A stretch of DNA of 64,000 nt from an uncultured Candidatus Saccharibacteria bacterium (lineage in GTDB: Bacteria; Patescibacteriota; Saccharimonadia; Saccharimonadales; Saccharimonadaceae). Location of the stretch: assembly GCA_937974295.1 (NCBI GenBank), contig CALBWN010000013.1, positions 3,654 to 67,653 of the forward strand, read 5' to 3'. Below are positions 8,333 to 15,224 of this stretch, piece after piece (the stretch's first letter is position 1; every line of letters begins with the position of its first letter). The position numbers and the translations under genes are program-made. The notes under the pieces were generated by a model. That model was not told where the DNA came from, searched no databases, and saw only the letters and a list, made by a program, of their open reading frames with translations.

Positions 8333-8389
8333 ACCAATATCGCGCACATATCAGCCCTTACAGCGGCCTAGAGCAAGAACAACAAAAAA

Positions 8390-8455
8390 GAGGTAGATAA
8401 TTGCGAGCAATTTTGAAAGCAAAATTCTCTCCGCTCACTCCATTTTTTCTACCTC
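8390..8455. other. Nested intergenic inverted repeat
   Basis: Outer arms GAGGTAGA (8390-8397) and TCTACCTC (8448-8455) enclose a perfect AATTTTG-aaag-CAAAATT hairpin and a GAGC/GCTC pair. The fold could be a small RNA or a terminator-like structure. No gene ends here on either strand, so its role is unclear. Confidence 0.35.
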
Positions 8456-8496
8456 AGATAGGCCTATTTTATCAAAGCATGAGCGATATCATAATT

Positions 8497-8524
8497 ATGA
8501 CAATGGGGCGATTTGTAGTATCAT
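8497..8524 (+). promoter_or_regulatory. Promoter of the hypothetical gene at 8569
   Basis: ATGACA (8497-8502), 16 nt, TATCAT (8519-8524), giving a leader of about 38 nt with a GAGGAGG ribosome site. Confidence 0.45.
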
Positions 8525-8568
8525 GTATAAGTATAAGTGTTATACCAATGAGGTGAGGAGGAAACACA

Positions 8569-9219
8569 ATGCCAAAATCAGAAGCAGCCGGCCTGCCATG
8601 GCCAGCCCAAGCAGCCCGCAGACAAACCACACGCCAGTCTGATCCGGCCATCCGCGATAGCAGCGCCTACCGGCAAAAGCCTGCCGACGACACTGAGCGC
8701 ACCACGTCAGCAACCGCGCAGAGCGAGCTTGATACAACCAAGAGCAAGCTTGCCACCCTGCAAAATGCGCTGCAGCACGTGACCGCCGTCGAGATTGGCG
8801 AGGCACAGCTCGGCACCAGTGCACGCGATTACATCAGTCATGCGCTGGAGGTGTCGCGTATTTTTTCTGAGCTAGAGCACCGCCGCGTGCCCGTCAATGG
8901 CTCGTACAATGGCCAGCCCTTCCAGGTATTACCCAGCTCCAGCCTCGAGCTGATCGAGCGCGACCTCGGCCGTGCAAGCTTTGGCCCTTATGGCCCAGCT
9001 GGCCTCACCCGCGTTGGCCCTCAACCCAAAGAAGAGCTTACACTCGACGACTACGTCGCCGATGCCACTGCTCAAGCCACGGCTGACTACAACACCAAGA
9101 AAAAGCAAGCCGACGAGCAAGCCAAAGTCGCCACCGAGCTCCAAACCGCTCAAGAGCTCCTCGAGCGCAAAGGCTACGGCGTGACCGCACCGGAGGCTGG
9201 CAAGACGAAGGCCGCCTAA
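8569..9219 (+). CDS. Hypothetical soluble protein, 216 residues
   Basis: Not recognised. It has a strong ribosome site (GAGGAGG, 7 nt before the ATG), its own promoter and its own terminator, so it is a monocistronic gene. No signal peptide or membrane segment is visible. Residues 1-45 are polar and probably disordered, 48-70 form a predicted coiled coil (SELDTTKSKLATLQNALQHV), 75-150 look globular, and 155-205 are a Lys/Glu/Ala-rich helix. The helical, charged make-up resembles the other soluble lineage-specific proteins in this window, for example those at 19.5 kb and 30.3 kb. Confidence 0.7.
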   Translation: MPKSEAAGLPWPAQAARRQTTRQSDPAIRDSSAYRQKPADDTERTTSATAQSELDTTKSKLATLQNALQHVTAVEIGEAQLGTSARDYISHALEVSRIFSELEHRRVPVNGSYNGQPFQVLPSSSLELIERDLGRASFGPYGPAGLTRVGPQPKEELTLDDYVADATAQATADYNTKKKQADEQAKVATELQTAQELLERKGYGVTAPEAGKTKAA

Positions 9220-9243
9220 CCAGCTCTTGCACATATACACACT

Positions 9244-9276
9244 AAGGTAAGTATTACGACAATGCTTACCTTTTTT
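9244..9276 (+). terminator. Terminator of the gene at 8569
   Basis: Stem AAGGTAAGTATT / AATGCTTACCTT followed by TTTT, directly after the stop. Confidence 0.8.
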
Positions 9277-9359
9277 CGTTTGCACAGCAAAGCACTTGCC
9301 GCTTCCTCTCCTGCTGGCTATGAGGCGCGATGTGTCTTAATATATCTCTATACTATTCA

Positions 9360-9977
9360 TTATTTACGCTGCGTCGCCTGCCGCACATACGCCACTGCCC
9401 GGACGAAGTCGTCGATGAGCGTCTGGCGCATGGCGCCATTGTACAGCGCAGCGGCTGGGTGGTAGAGTGGAATGACGACGAACTCTCGCTCGTGCAGGCG
9501 TACTTTGCGCGGCTGGCCATGATCGCGGCTAATGCGCAGGTCGGGGATGAATCCACCACCACTGTGCCGCCCAAGAGTCAGCACCGCCTTTGGCTGGATA
9601 ATATCGAGCTGCTGCATGAGATACGGCCAAAAGGCGCGCTTCTCCTCCGGCAGTGGGTCGCGATTATTGGGTGGGCGATATTTAACAATATTGGTAATAT
9701 ACACATCACTGCGCACCAGGCCAGCCGTGGCGAGCATTTCGTCCAGGAACTTCCCTGCCGCCCCCACAAAGGGCTTGCCCTGCAGGTCTTCGTTCTTGCC
9801 GGGCGCCTCTCCCACAAAGACGATGTCGGCACTGGGATTGCCATCACCCAGCACCAGCTGCGTGGCCTGGGCAGCCAGCTCGGGGCAGAGCTTGGCGGCG
9901 ATAATCTCCTCAGCAAGGTGCGCTAGCTGAGCGGCTTGGGTTTGGTCTGGCGTGGATGGGTCAAGTGGATGGGTCAT
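9360..9977 (-). CDS. Uracil-DNA glycosylase, family 4-like, lacking Fe-S cysteines
   Basis: Removes uracil from DNA to start base excision repair. Motifs: GEAPGKNEDLQGKPFVGAAG (motif 1 and following loop), NIVKYRPPNNRDP, and YHPAAALYN (motif 2). Family 4 enzymes carry a [4Fe-4S] cluster on four cysteines. Here the usual Cys in NVVKCRPP is Tyr, the next is replaced in RAFWPYL, and only one Cys remains, so a cluster is unlikely. Start set at 9977 because an extended -10 box sits 6 nt upstream; longer in-frame starts would include the promoter. About 205 residues, normal for the family. mutM and polA elsewhere in the window serve the same pathway. Confidence 0.85.
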   Translation of the reverse strand: MTHPLDPSTPDQTQAAQLAHLAEEIIAAKLCPELAAQATQLVLGDGNPSADIVFVGEAPGKNEDLQGKPFVGAAGKFLDEMLATAGLVRSDVYITNIVKYRPPNNRDPLPEEKRAFWPYLMQQLDIIQPKAVLTLGRHSGGGFIPDLRISRDHGQPRKVRLHEREFVVIPLYHPAAALYNGAMRQTLIDDFVRAVAYVRQATQRK

Positions 9978-9983
9978 ACACCC

Positions 9984-10013
9984 AGTATAACAATCGATGG
10001 GCGGGTGGAGCAA
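9984..10013 (-). promoter_or_regulatory. Leaderless promoter of the uracil-DNA glycosylase gene
   Basis: TTGCTC (10008-10013), 18 nt, TATACT (9984-9989) with TGT before it; 6 nt to the ATG at 9977 and no ribosome site. Confidence 0.6.
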
Positions 10014-10054
10014 AAAATGATACTCTAGTAGCGCATCACGTATGAAATGTATCA

Positions 10055-10082
10055 AAAACACCCCCACAAAAGGAGGTGTTTT
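10055..10082 (-). terminator. Terminator of the PadR-ABC operon
   Basis: Stem AAAACACCTCC / GGGGGTGTTTT on the minus strand with a following T-run, 37 nt past the permease stop. Confidence 0.7.
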
Positions 10083-10119
10083 GCCGTGCAAGGAAGCGAT
10101 GCGCTGAGCGTACTATTCC

Positions 10120-12369
10120 CTACTCTGTCTGGTTTGCCTCTGGGTCGGTGAGCTTGCGCACCATGGGCAGCACCAGGTAGATGCCGATGATGGCGGCGAT
10201 GAGCCCCCCACCAACGATGGCAAAGTACAGTGGTGAGAGCGTTGGCTTGAGCGAGGCGGAGAAGGTTGTAATGAAGACGGTACCAACCCACACCCCAATG
10301 GCGCACGAGAGGAGCGAGACACTCAGTAGCGGCACTAGCGACTCCGTCATGATGAGGCGCTTGAGCTGACCCAGGCGCATGCCACCGAGGCGCAGTGTGT
10401 AGAGCGAGCGCCGCCGCTCAAACAATCCACCAATCGTCGAGACGATCAAGCTTGCCACCGCCACGAAGAGCGTCACACCCATGCCAGCGTAGGCCATCTC
10501 GGCGAAGTTCTTGATGATAGGGTTGATCTGCGGGTGCTTCTCAAAGTCCCCACTGCGGATGTAGAGGAAATCCTGCGGAGTCTGGCGGGCATAGACAAGG
10601 GCGCGCACCTTCTCCACATCATCATTATGGGCAACGGTGAGGAGATAATCCTTAGGGCCATTGGTGTTGACTGGCCGCTCGGCGAGCGAGACGGTCTTGA
10701 CGACGGCACCATTGAAATCGAGCAAAGCATAGTGATCACCCTGTGCACCGCTGGGGCAGCTGTGCTCGGTGTAGATCGCCAGGTCGCTACAACGGATGGC
10801 ACGAGCTTGGACGCGACCATTGTCACCAGCAATAGGATACATTGGGGCAACATTGGTGATGTATGGCTGCTCGCTCAGGATTTTTTGAGTATCCGGCTGC
10901 AAGACATGATCTTGCGAGGTGATCGCTACAGCATTGCTGCGCAGCTGTGAGTAACCATTGTTGGCCACCGATGAAGCGTTGAGAGCATCAATACCACTCA
11001 CCGCTGAGAGGTAGAAGCTCCCCGCAAAGAGGGCCAGCACTACCCCACTCACACTGCGGAAGACGGTCTGTGAATGGACGGCAATTCGCTTGCCCGCGAT
11101 CAAGGCCGAGCCACTGCGTGCGTAACGTGCTACAATGCGAGCAATTTTATTCGTCAGCCAGCCACCAGCCAGCACCAAGCCAAACATCACGCTGAGGAAG
11201 GCTGCCAGGAGAATGAGGGTCGGTATAGAGCTCTCACTTGCTCGCTCAGCCATCCAGTCGTGCCCAGGCTTCGACGCCATCCAGCCAAAGATACTAAGGC
11301 CAACTGCCAGGGGGATGACGCGCCACATCCGCAGCTTCTTTGCCTTTTCGGCTGAGCGCGAGACGCCCAGTGGCGAGAGCTGTGCCTTACGCATCCGACG
11401 CCAGTTGACATACGTCGTTAGGCCGAGGGTCACGCCAACAATGACGACATACTGGTACCACTGCAGCGCAAGATCAGCTGGCCAGAAACGCATGTCGCCA
11501 TAGGAGAAGCCATAAAGCGAGCTCTGTGTAAGCGTAAAGATAACGAGACCTAATACCACACCAGCCAGCGAAGCCAGCAGCGACTCAAGCAGCAGCACAC
11601 GGGCCACTTGCCCCTTGGTCGCACCCACAAGGCGCAGAGCGGCGTAGCGCTTCTCGCGCTGTGCCCCACCCAGCTGCGTAGCAACAGCAACGAAGGTGAC
11701 GATTGGGAAGAGCAAGATCGATCCGCCCACGACCAACATCATCAGCGAGAATGGGTCGAAGGCGACACTCTGCGCTGTGCCATTGACATCGGTAATATAG
11801 ACGTCTGCGTAGGATTTAGGCTGCCCATTTTTCTTAGCATATTGGTCGGCCTTCTCGACCTCCTCCGCACTCACACCCTTGACTAAGTACAGGTCATCAG
11901 GGCTCGCAGAGTACTCGTCTGGCAGTGTGCCAAGGTTGGTGGTGAGGTTGCCAAAGCGCTCGAGAATCTTATCCTCTGGGTGCTGGGCGATCGCCGCTGC
12001 TAAGCCCTTGGAGAGGTAGTATTCACCTGCCTTTGGCGTGTCTATCTTGGCAAATTTGGCGGACTTCTCAGTGCCCTGCAGCGAGATGACGCTAATCGTC
12101 TTGCCTCGCCACTCATCTTTGTTGCCCCGCTCGATGCCACCAGCTTTGAGCGGCGCTTGGCCGGTTGCTTGTGGCTTTTGGGGTGTATCCCTGGCCGCAG
12201 AGATAGCACTTGAGATAATCGCCCGGTTTTGGCGGCCCACCAAGCCATTAAGCCCAGCAGCCATATAGCACAGCATGACGATGCCAAGCGAGATAGCTGC
12301 TGCCGTCAGGCCCAGGCGCATCATCGATTGCCGGCCCGATTTTTTTAGTAATAACCAACTAACGCTCAT
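10120..12369 (-). CDS. FtsX-like ABC transporter permease
   Basis: Permease of the MacB/FtsX/LolC type, about 749 residues. A first helix near residues 17-40 is followed by a long outer domain (about 45-225) and two FtsX-type blocks of membrane helices (about 235-350 and the C-terminal 620-740), with further helices around 370-440. Start at ATG 12369: GGAGGG lies 7 nt upstream, and the start follows the ATPase stop by a single nucleotide. Last gene of a PadR-ATPase-permease operon, the usual arrangement of inducible exporters for antimicrobial peptides or lipophilic compounds. Substrate unknown. Confidence 0.88.
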   Translation of the reverse strand: MSVSWLLLKKSGRQSMMRLGLTAAAISLGIVMLCYMAAGLNGLVGRQNRAIISSAISAARDTPQKPQATGQAPLKAGGIERGNKDEWRGKTISVISLQGTEKSAKFAKIDTPKAGEYYLSKGLAAAIAQHPEDKILERFGNLTTNLGTLPDEYSASPDDLYLVKGVSAEEVEKADQYAKKNGQPKSYADVYITDVNGTAQSVAFDPFSLMMLVVGGSILLFPIVTFVAVATQLGGAQREKRYAALRLVGATKGQVARVLLLESLLASLAGVVLGLVIFTLTQSSLYGFSYGDMRFWPADLALQWYQYVVIVGVTLGLTTYVNWRRMRKAQLSPLGVSRSAEKAKKLRMWRVIPLAVGLSIFGWMASKPGHDWMAERASESSIPTLILLAAFLSVMFGLVLAGGWLTNKIARIVARYARSGSALIAGKRIAVHSQTVFRSVSGVVLALFAGSFYLSAVSGIDALNASSVANNGYSQLRSNAVAITSQDHVLQPDTQKILSEQPYITNVAPMYPIAGDNGRVQARAIRCSDLAIYTEHSCPSGAQGDHYALLDFNGAVVKTVSLAERPVNTNGPKDYLLTVAHNDDVEKVRALVYARQTPQDFLYIRSGDFEKHPQINPIIKNFAEMAYAGMGVTLFVAVASLIVSTIGGLFERRRSLYTLRLGGMRLGQLKRLIMTESLVPLLSVSLLSCAIGVWVGTVFITTFSASLKPTLSPLYFAIVGGGLIAAIIGIYLVLPMVRKLTDPEANQTE

Positions 12370-12370
12370 G

Positions 12371-13051
12371 TTACATCCCTCCCGAGATCTGCCCATCGCG
12401 CACGATGATCTCGCGGTCGGCATAGGCAGCAATGGTTGGCTCGTGGGTGACCATAATCACTGTGGTACCATATTGCTTAGCAGTGGCGATAAATAACTCC
12501 ATCACACGCTGCGAGTTGAGGCTGTCGAGCGAGCCAGTTGGCTCATCGGCAAACAGCACCTTGGGCTTGATGACCATCGCTCGGGCAATTGCTACCCGCT
12601 GCATCTGCCCACCAGAGAGCTCACCGAGCATGTTGCCCGCCTTGTTGCCCAGCTCGACATTATCCAGCCAGCGCTGGGCTGCTTCGTACGCTGCGGCACG
12701 CTTCTCGCCATTAAGCAGCAGTGGTAGCGCAACATTATCCAGCGCCGTGAGTTCTGGCACGAGCTGCCCAAACTGGAAGACAAAGCCAAAGGCTGTGCGC
12801 CTAAGGACGCTCCGCTGGTCGTCGTTGAGCTGGTCGATCCGCTTACCTGCGCAGTGAATCTCGCCACTATCCACAGGGGTAATCGCCGCCAAGCTATGAA
12901 GCAATGTACTCTTGCCCGAGCCACTCGGCCCCATAATGGCTAGCACTTCGCCGGGCATTACATCCAGCGATACACCGCGCAATGCTTCCGTCTGGCCGAA
13001 GGATTTCTTCAGGTTGCGGGCGCTAATGATTGGTTGATTGGTTGGTCTCAT
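12371..13051 (-). CDS. ABC transporter ATP-binding protein (MacB/LolD type)
   Basis: 226-residue ATPase energising the FtsX-like permease. Walker A GPSGSGKST (about 40-48), Q-loop near VFQFGQ, signature LSGGQMQR (about 144-151), Walker B VLFADEPTGSLDS, and H-loop MVTHE. SD AGGAGG lies 9 nt before the ATG, inside the end of padR, which overlaps by 29 nt and points to translational coupling. Confidence 0.93.
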   Translation of the reverse strand: MRPTNQPIISARNLKKSFGQTEALRGVSLDVMPGEVLAIMGPSGSGKSTLLHSLAAITPVDSGEIHCAGKRIDQLNDDQRSVLRRTAFGFVFQFGQLVPELTALDNVALPLLLNGEKRAAAYEAAQRWLDNVELGNKAGNMLGELSGGQMQRVAIARAMVIKPKVLFADEPTGSLDSLNSQRVMELFIATAKQYGTTVIMVTHEPTIAAYADREIIVRDGQISGGM

Positions 13052-13574
13052 TGATCAGTTCCTCCTTAAGTTTGGTTAAGCGCGACGTCGTTAGCTCAAT
13101 CCAGCGCAGGTCTGCCTCCAGGTGGTACAGTGCGTGGTCGATGAGCAATGTGTCGGCTAGGTTACTTTCGCGGCGGCGGCTTGTGAGGCTGCGCATCCGC
13201 TGAATGTGGGCTTGCCGCTGGTTGTCTAGATAGGGCGCGGCATCGCCTTCGCGCAGGATTGCCAGCACAGTCTTGACGTACATATTGGCCTGCGACTGAT
13301 GCGATGGCAGCTCGGGCGCTTCCAGCCAGGCCTGCAGGTCTTGCTTGCCCTGCTCGGTAATGGCATAGCGCACCCGGTCTGGCCCACCAGACTCACTGGT
13401 GTCGGCAATCTCCTCCACTTTGTTGTCGCGCTTGAGGCGCCCCAACGTCGAGTAGACCTGCCCTGGCAAAATTGGCTTATCTTTGCCAAAGAAACCATCG
13501 TACTGCTTCTTCAGCTCGTAGCCATAGTTTGGCGCATTCGCCAACAATCCGAGTAATGTATATTGAACGTTCAT
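13023..13574 (-). CDS. PadR family transcriptional regulator
   Basis: 183-residue PadR-type repressor with an N-terminal winged helix (MNVQYTLLGLLANAPNYGYELKK, then PGQVYSTLGRLKRDNKV) and a C-terminal dimerisation helix region (about 95-180), as in the PadR-s2/LadR type. Start at the ATG 13574; the upstream in-frame GTG at 13589 lacks a ribosome site. First gene of the ABC exporter operon. A TATACACT-T-AGTGTATA palindrome overlaps the -10 box of its own promoter, so autoregulated, ligand-relieved repression is likely. Confidence 0.9.
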   Translation of the reverse strand: MNVQYTLLGLLANAPNYGYELKKQYDGFFGKDKPILPGQVYSTLGRLKRDNKVEEIADTSESGGPDRVRYAITEQGKQDLQAWLEAPELPSHQSQANMYVKTVLAILREGDAAPYLDNQRQAHIQRMRSLTSRRRESNLADTLLIDHALYHLEADLRWIELTTSRLTKLKEELINETNQSTNH

Positions 13575-13614
13575 ATCTCCACTATACACCGAGTGACTAG
13601 CGAGTGCAAGCCCT

Positions 13615-13633
13615 ATTATACACTTAGTGTATA
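13615..13633 (-). promoter_or_regulatory. padR -10 box and palindromic operator
   Basis: TATAAT (minus strand, 13615-13620) overlaps the perfect inverted repeat TATACACT-T-AGTGTATA (13617-13633). No good -35 is visible. A weaker related half-site (CTATACACC) lies closer to the gene. Confidence 0.6.
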
Positions 13634-13759
13634 GTTTATAGACACGTAGTGGGTAATGTAAGTATTTACCTCTGTTATCTCATTCACTCTATATCTTTCT
13701 TAGCAGTCCAGCCTGGTGTCTTGTTCTGTTGCTGCCCTGCTCCGCTGCCATCATAAGCC

Positions 13760-13819
13760 CCACTTACTATCGGCAAATACTACACCAGCGCACAGCCAGG
13801 CTTATTTGCCGACAAGTGG
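13760..13819. other. Intergenic inverted repeat
   Basis: CCACTT-4nt-TCGGCAAATA (13760-13779) and TATTTGCCGA-1nt-AAGTGG (13803-13819) form a 16-bp interrupted stem. It lies just before a TATAAT at 13842-13847 on the plus strand and about 120 nt before a terminator. It may belong to a small RNA unit or be a protein-binding dyad. Confidence 0.35.
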
Positions 13820-13936
13820 CGCACTAGCTAGGCTATTTGGGTATAATAGTTGGTAATCGTGCACAAGCTTGGTTTGTCGTTGCCATTTACTGTCTATAGC
13901 AACCTAACACTAGTCAAGAAACAGACATAGGCACAA

Positions 13937-13968
13937 CAAAAAACACCCCAGCAGTATCTGGGGTGTTT
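13937..13968 (-). terminator. Terminator of the gene at 14011-15006
   Basis: Stem AAACACCCCAG / CTGGGGTGTTT followed on the minus strand by a T-run (TTTTTTGTT). Confidence 0.8.
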
Positions 13969-14010
13969 GCACACGATACGTCGAGAGACGATCTATCTCA
14001 TGGCCAATAA

Positions 14011-15006
14011 TTAGTCGCCAAGGGTATCCATCTTGCCTTTGGTGCGCAAGATATCGCGCAGTTCGCGGACAGATTCTTTGCTCGATGATTGTGCATCCTT
14101 GAGCTTGTCGTAGAGCGACTTTGTCAAAGATGTGCTTGGGATCTCGGGGCGCTTTGGTGAGCCACTGCTGCTATCACGGTTCTTGTAGTAGTTTACGAGG
14201 GCCACATAGTAAGCGCGCATCTCTTTGCGATACTTGATCTGCTCGTTGGCATAGTCGCGCACGCTGGCGTACTGTGAGTCTTTCATCTTATTAAGGGCGT
14301 TAAGGCAAGATTTTTGCTGCTCATCATACTTCTGGCCAGCTTCATCACCAGATGCGCTACTGAGTGGCGAGCTGTAGCTCGTGCGGCACGAATTGCTGTA
14401 TTCTTTGTAGGCAGTAGCGACCGCACCCGATTCTTTGAGCAGCGGCTTAACTTTTTCGTAATCATCCTTGTACTTTTCGAAGGCCTTCTTTACCTCGCTA
14501 TCGCGCATCGCAGCGGCCTTGCCGAGCTTGTCAAAGTGGTCATCCGCCTTGCGCACCACCTCGTTGATCGACGTTTCTGGGTCTGACCTGTCTATATTAA
14601 TGCTGGTCGAGTCGAAGCTGTTCATCATAGAATATGCCTTGCGGTAATCCTCAGTGCTTGGCCCCGAGAATAGCACAATACACACGATTATAATGATGAT
14701 CAGCACAAATACACCAATGCCACCACCGATCAAACTCCACAGCAAGCCCTTGCTCATGCCCTGCTTGGGTGGCATTGGGCCCATTGGCCGGCCTGGCTGC
14801 ATAGGCTGGGGCTGGCCCGCCGCTGGCTGAGCTGGCTGCTGCATAGTAGGTTGAGGTTGTGGCTGAGCCGCAGGTGCTGGCTCGGCAGCAGCACGCTTGC
14901 TGGCCAGAGCGGCCTTCTCTTCCTCAGTATACGGTGGGTTGTTCATATCAAAGGTTGGGACAGCCTCTGGGGGTTGCTCCTGGGGGGTTGCTGGTTGCTT
15001 ACTCAT
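14011..15006 (-). CDS. P/Q-rich single-pass membrane protein
   Basis: Unrecognised 331-residue protein. Residues 1-82 are cytoplasmic, Pro/Gln/Ala-rich and disordered (repeats of PQP, QPAQ, MQP). One strong membrane helix spans 88-114 (GGGIGVFVLIIIIIVCIVLF). Residues 116-331 form an extracytoplasmic, Lys/Asp/Ser-rich helical domain with two cysteines that could form a disulfide. SD AAGGAG lies 4 nt before the ATG. Monocistronic, with its own promoter and terminator. The same architecture recurs at 42596-43762 and, without the outer domain, at 38747-39199. Confidence 0.75.
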   Translation of the reverse strand: MSKQPATPQEQPPEAVPTFDMNNPPYTEEEKAALASKRAAAEPAPAAQPQPQPTMQQPAQPAAGQPQPMQPGRPMGPMPPKQGMSKGLLWSLIGGGIGVFVLIIIIIVCIVLFSGPSTEDYRKAYSMMNSFDSTSINIDRSDPETSINEVVRKADDHFDKLGKAAAMRDSEVKKAFEKYKDDYEKVKPLLKESGAVATAYKEYSNSCRTSYSSPLSSASGDEAGQKYDEQQKSCLNALNKMKDSQYASVRDYANEQIKYRKEMRAYYVALVNYYKNRDSSSGSPKRPEIPSTSLTKSLYDKLKDAQSSSKESVRELRDILRTKGKMDTLGD

Positions 15007-15044
15007 GCATCTCCTTGTTAACTTGGCTATTATTCACCATAACT

Positions 15045-15073
15045 ATTATACCGGAATGGCAGCAATTGGCCAA
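15045..15073 (-). promoter_or_regulatory. Promoter of the P/Q-rich protein gene
   Basis: TTGGCC (15068-15073), 17 nt, TATAAT (15045-15050); TTGCCA at 16 nt spacing overlaps as an alternative -35. Confidence 0.6.
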
Positions 15074-15162
15074 TATGTATGTCTTGCTATGGCTGTGCGC
15101 CCTCCTATCCTCTCCCTCGCATTCACTCATACGGCACCAAAGAAAGCGGAGGTTGCTGCCAA

Positions 15163-15199
15163 CAAAAAACACCCCACGCGTCCTTGCTGGGGTGTTTTT
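15163..15199 (-). terminator. pnp terminator
   Basis: Stem AAAAACACCCCA / TGGGGTGTTTTT with a U-run on the minus strand, about 25 nt after the pnp stop. Confidence 0.85.
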
Positions 15200-15224
15200 G
15201 TTGCGAGGCTCGTGCTTCGAGCTG

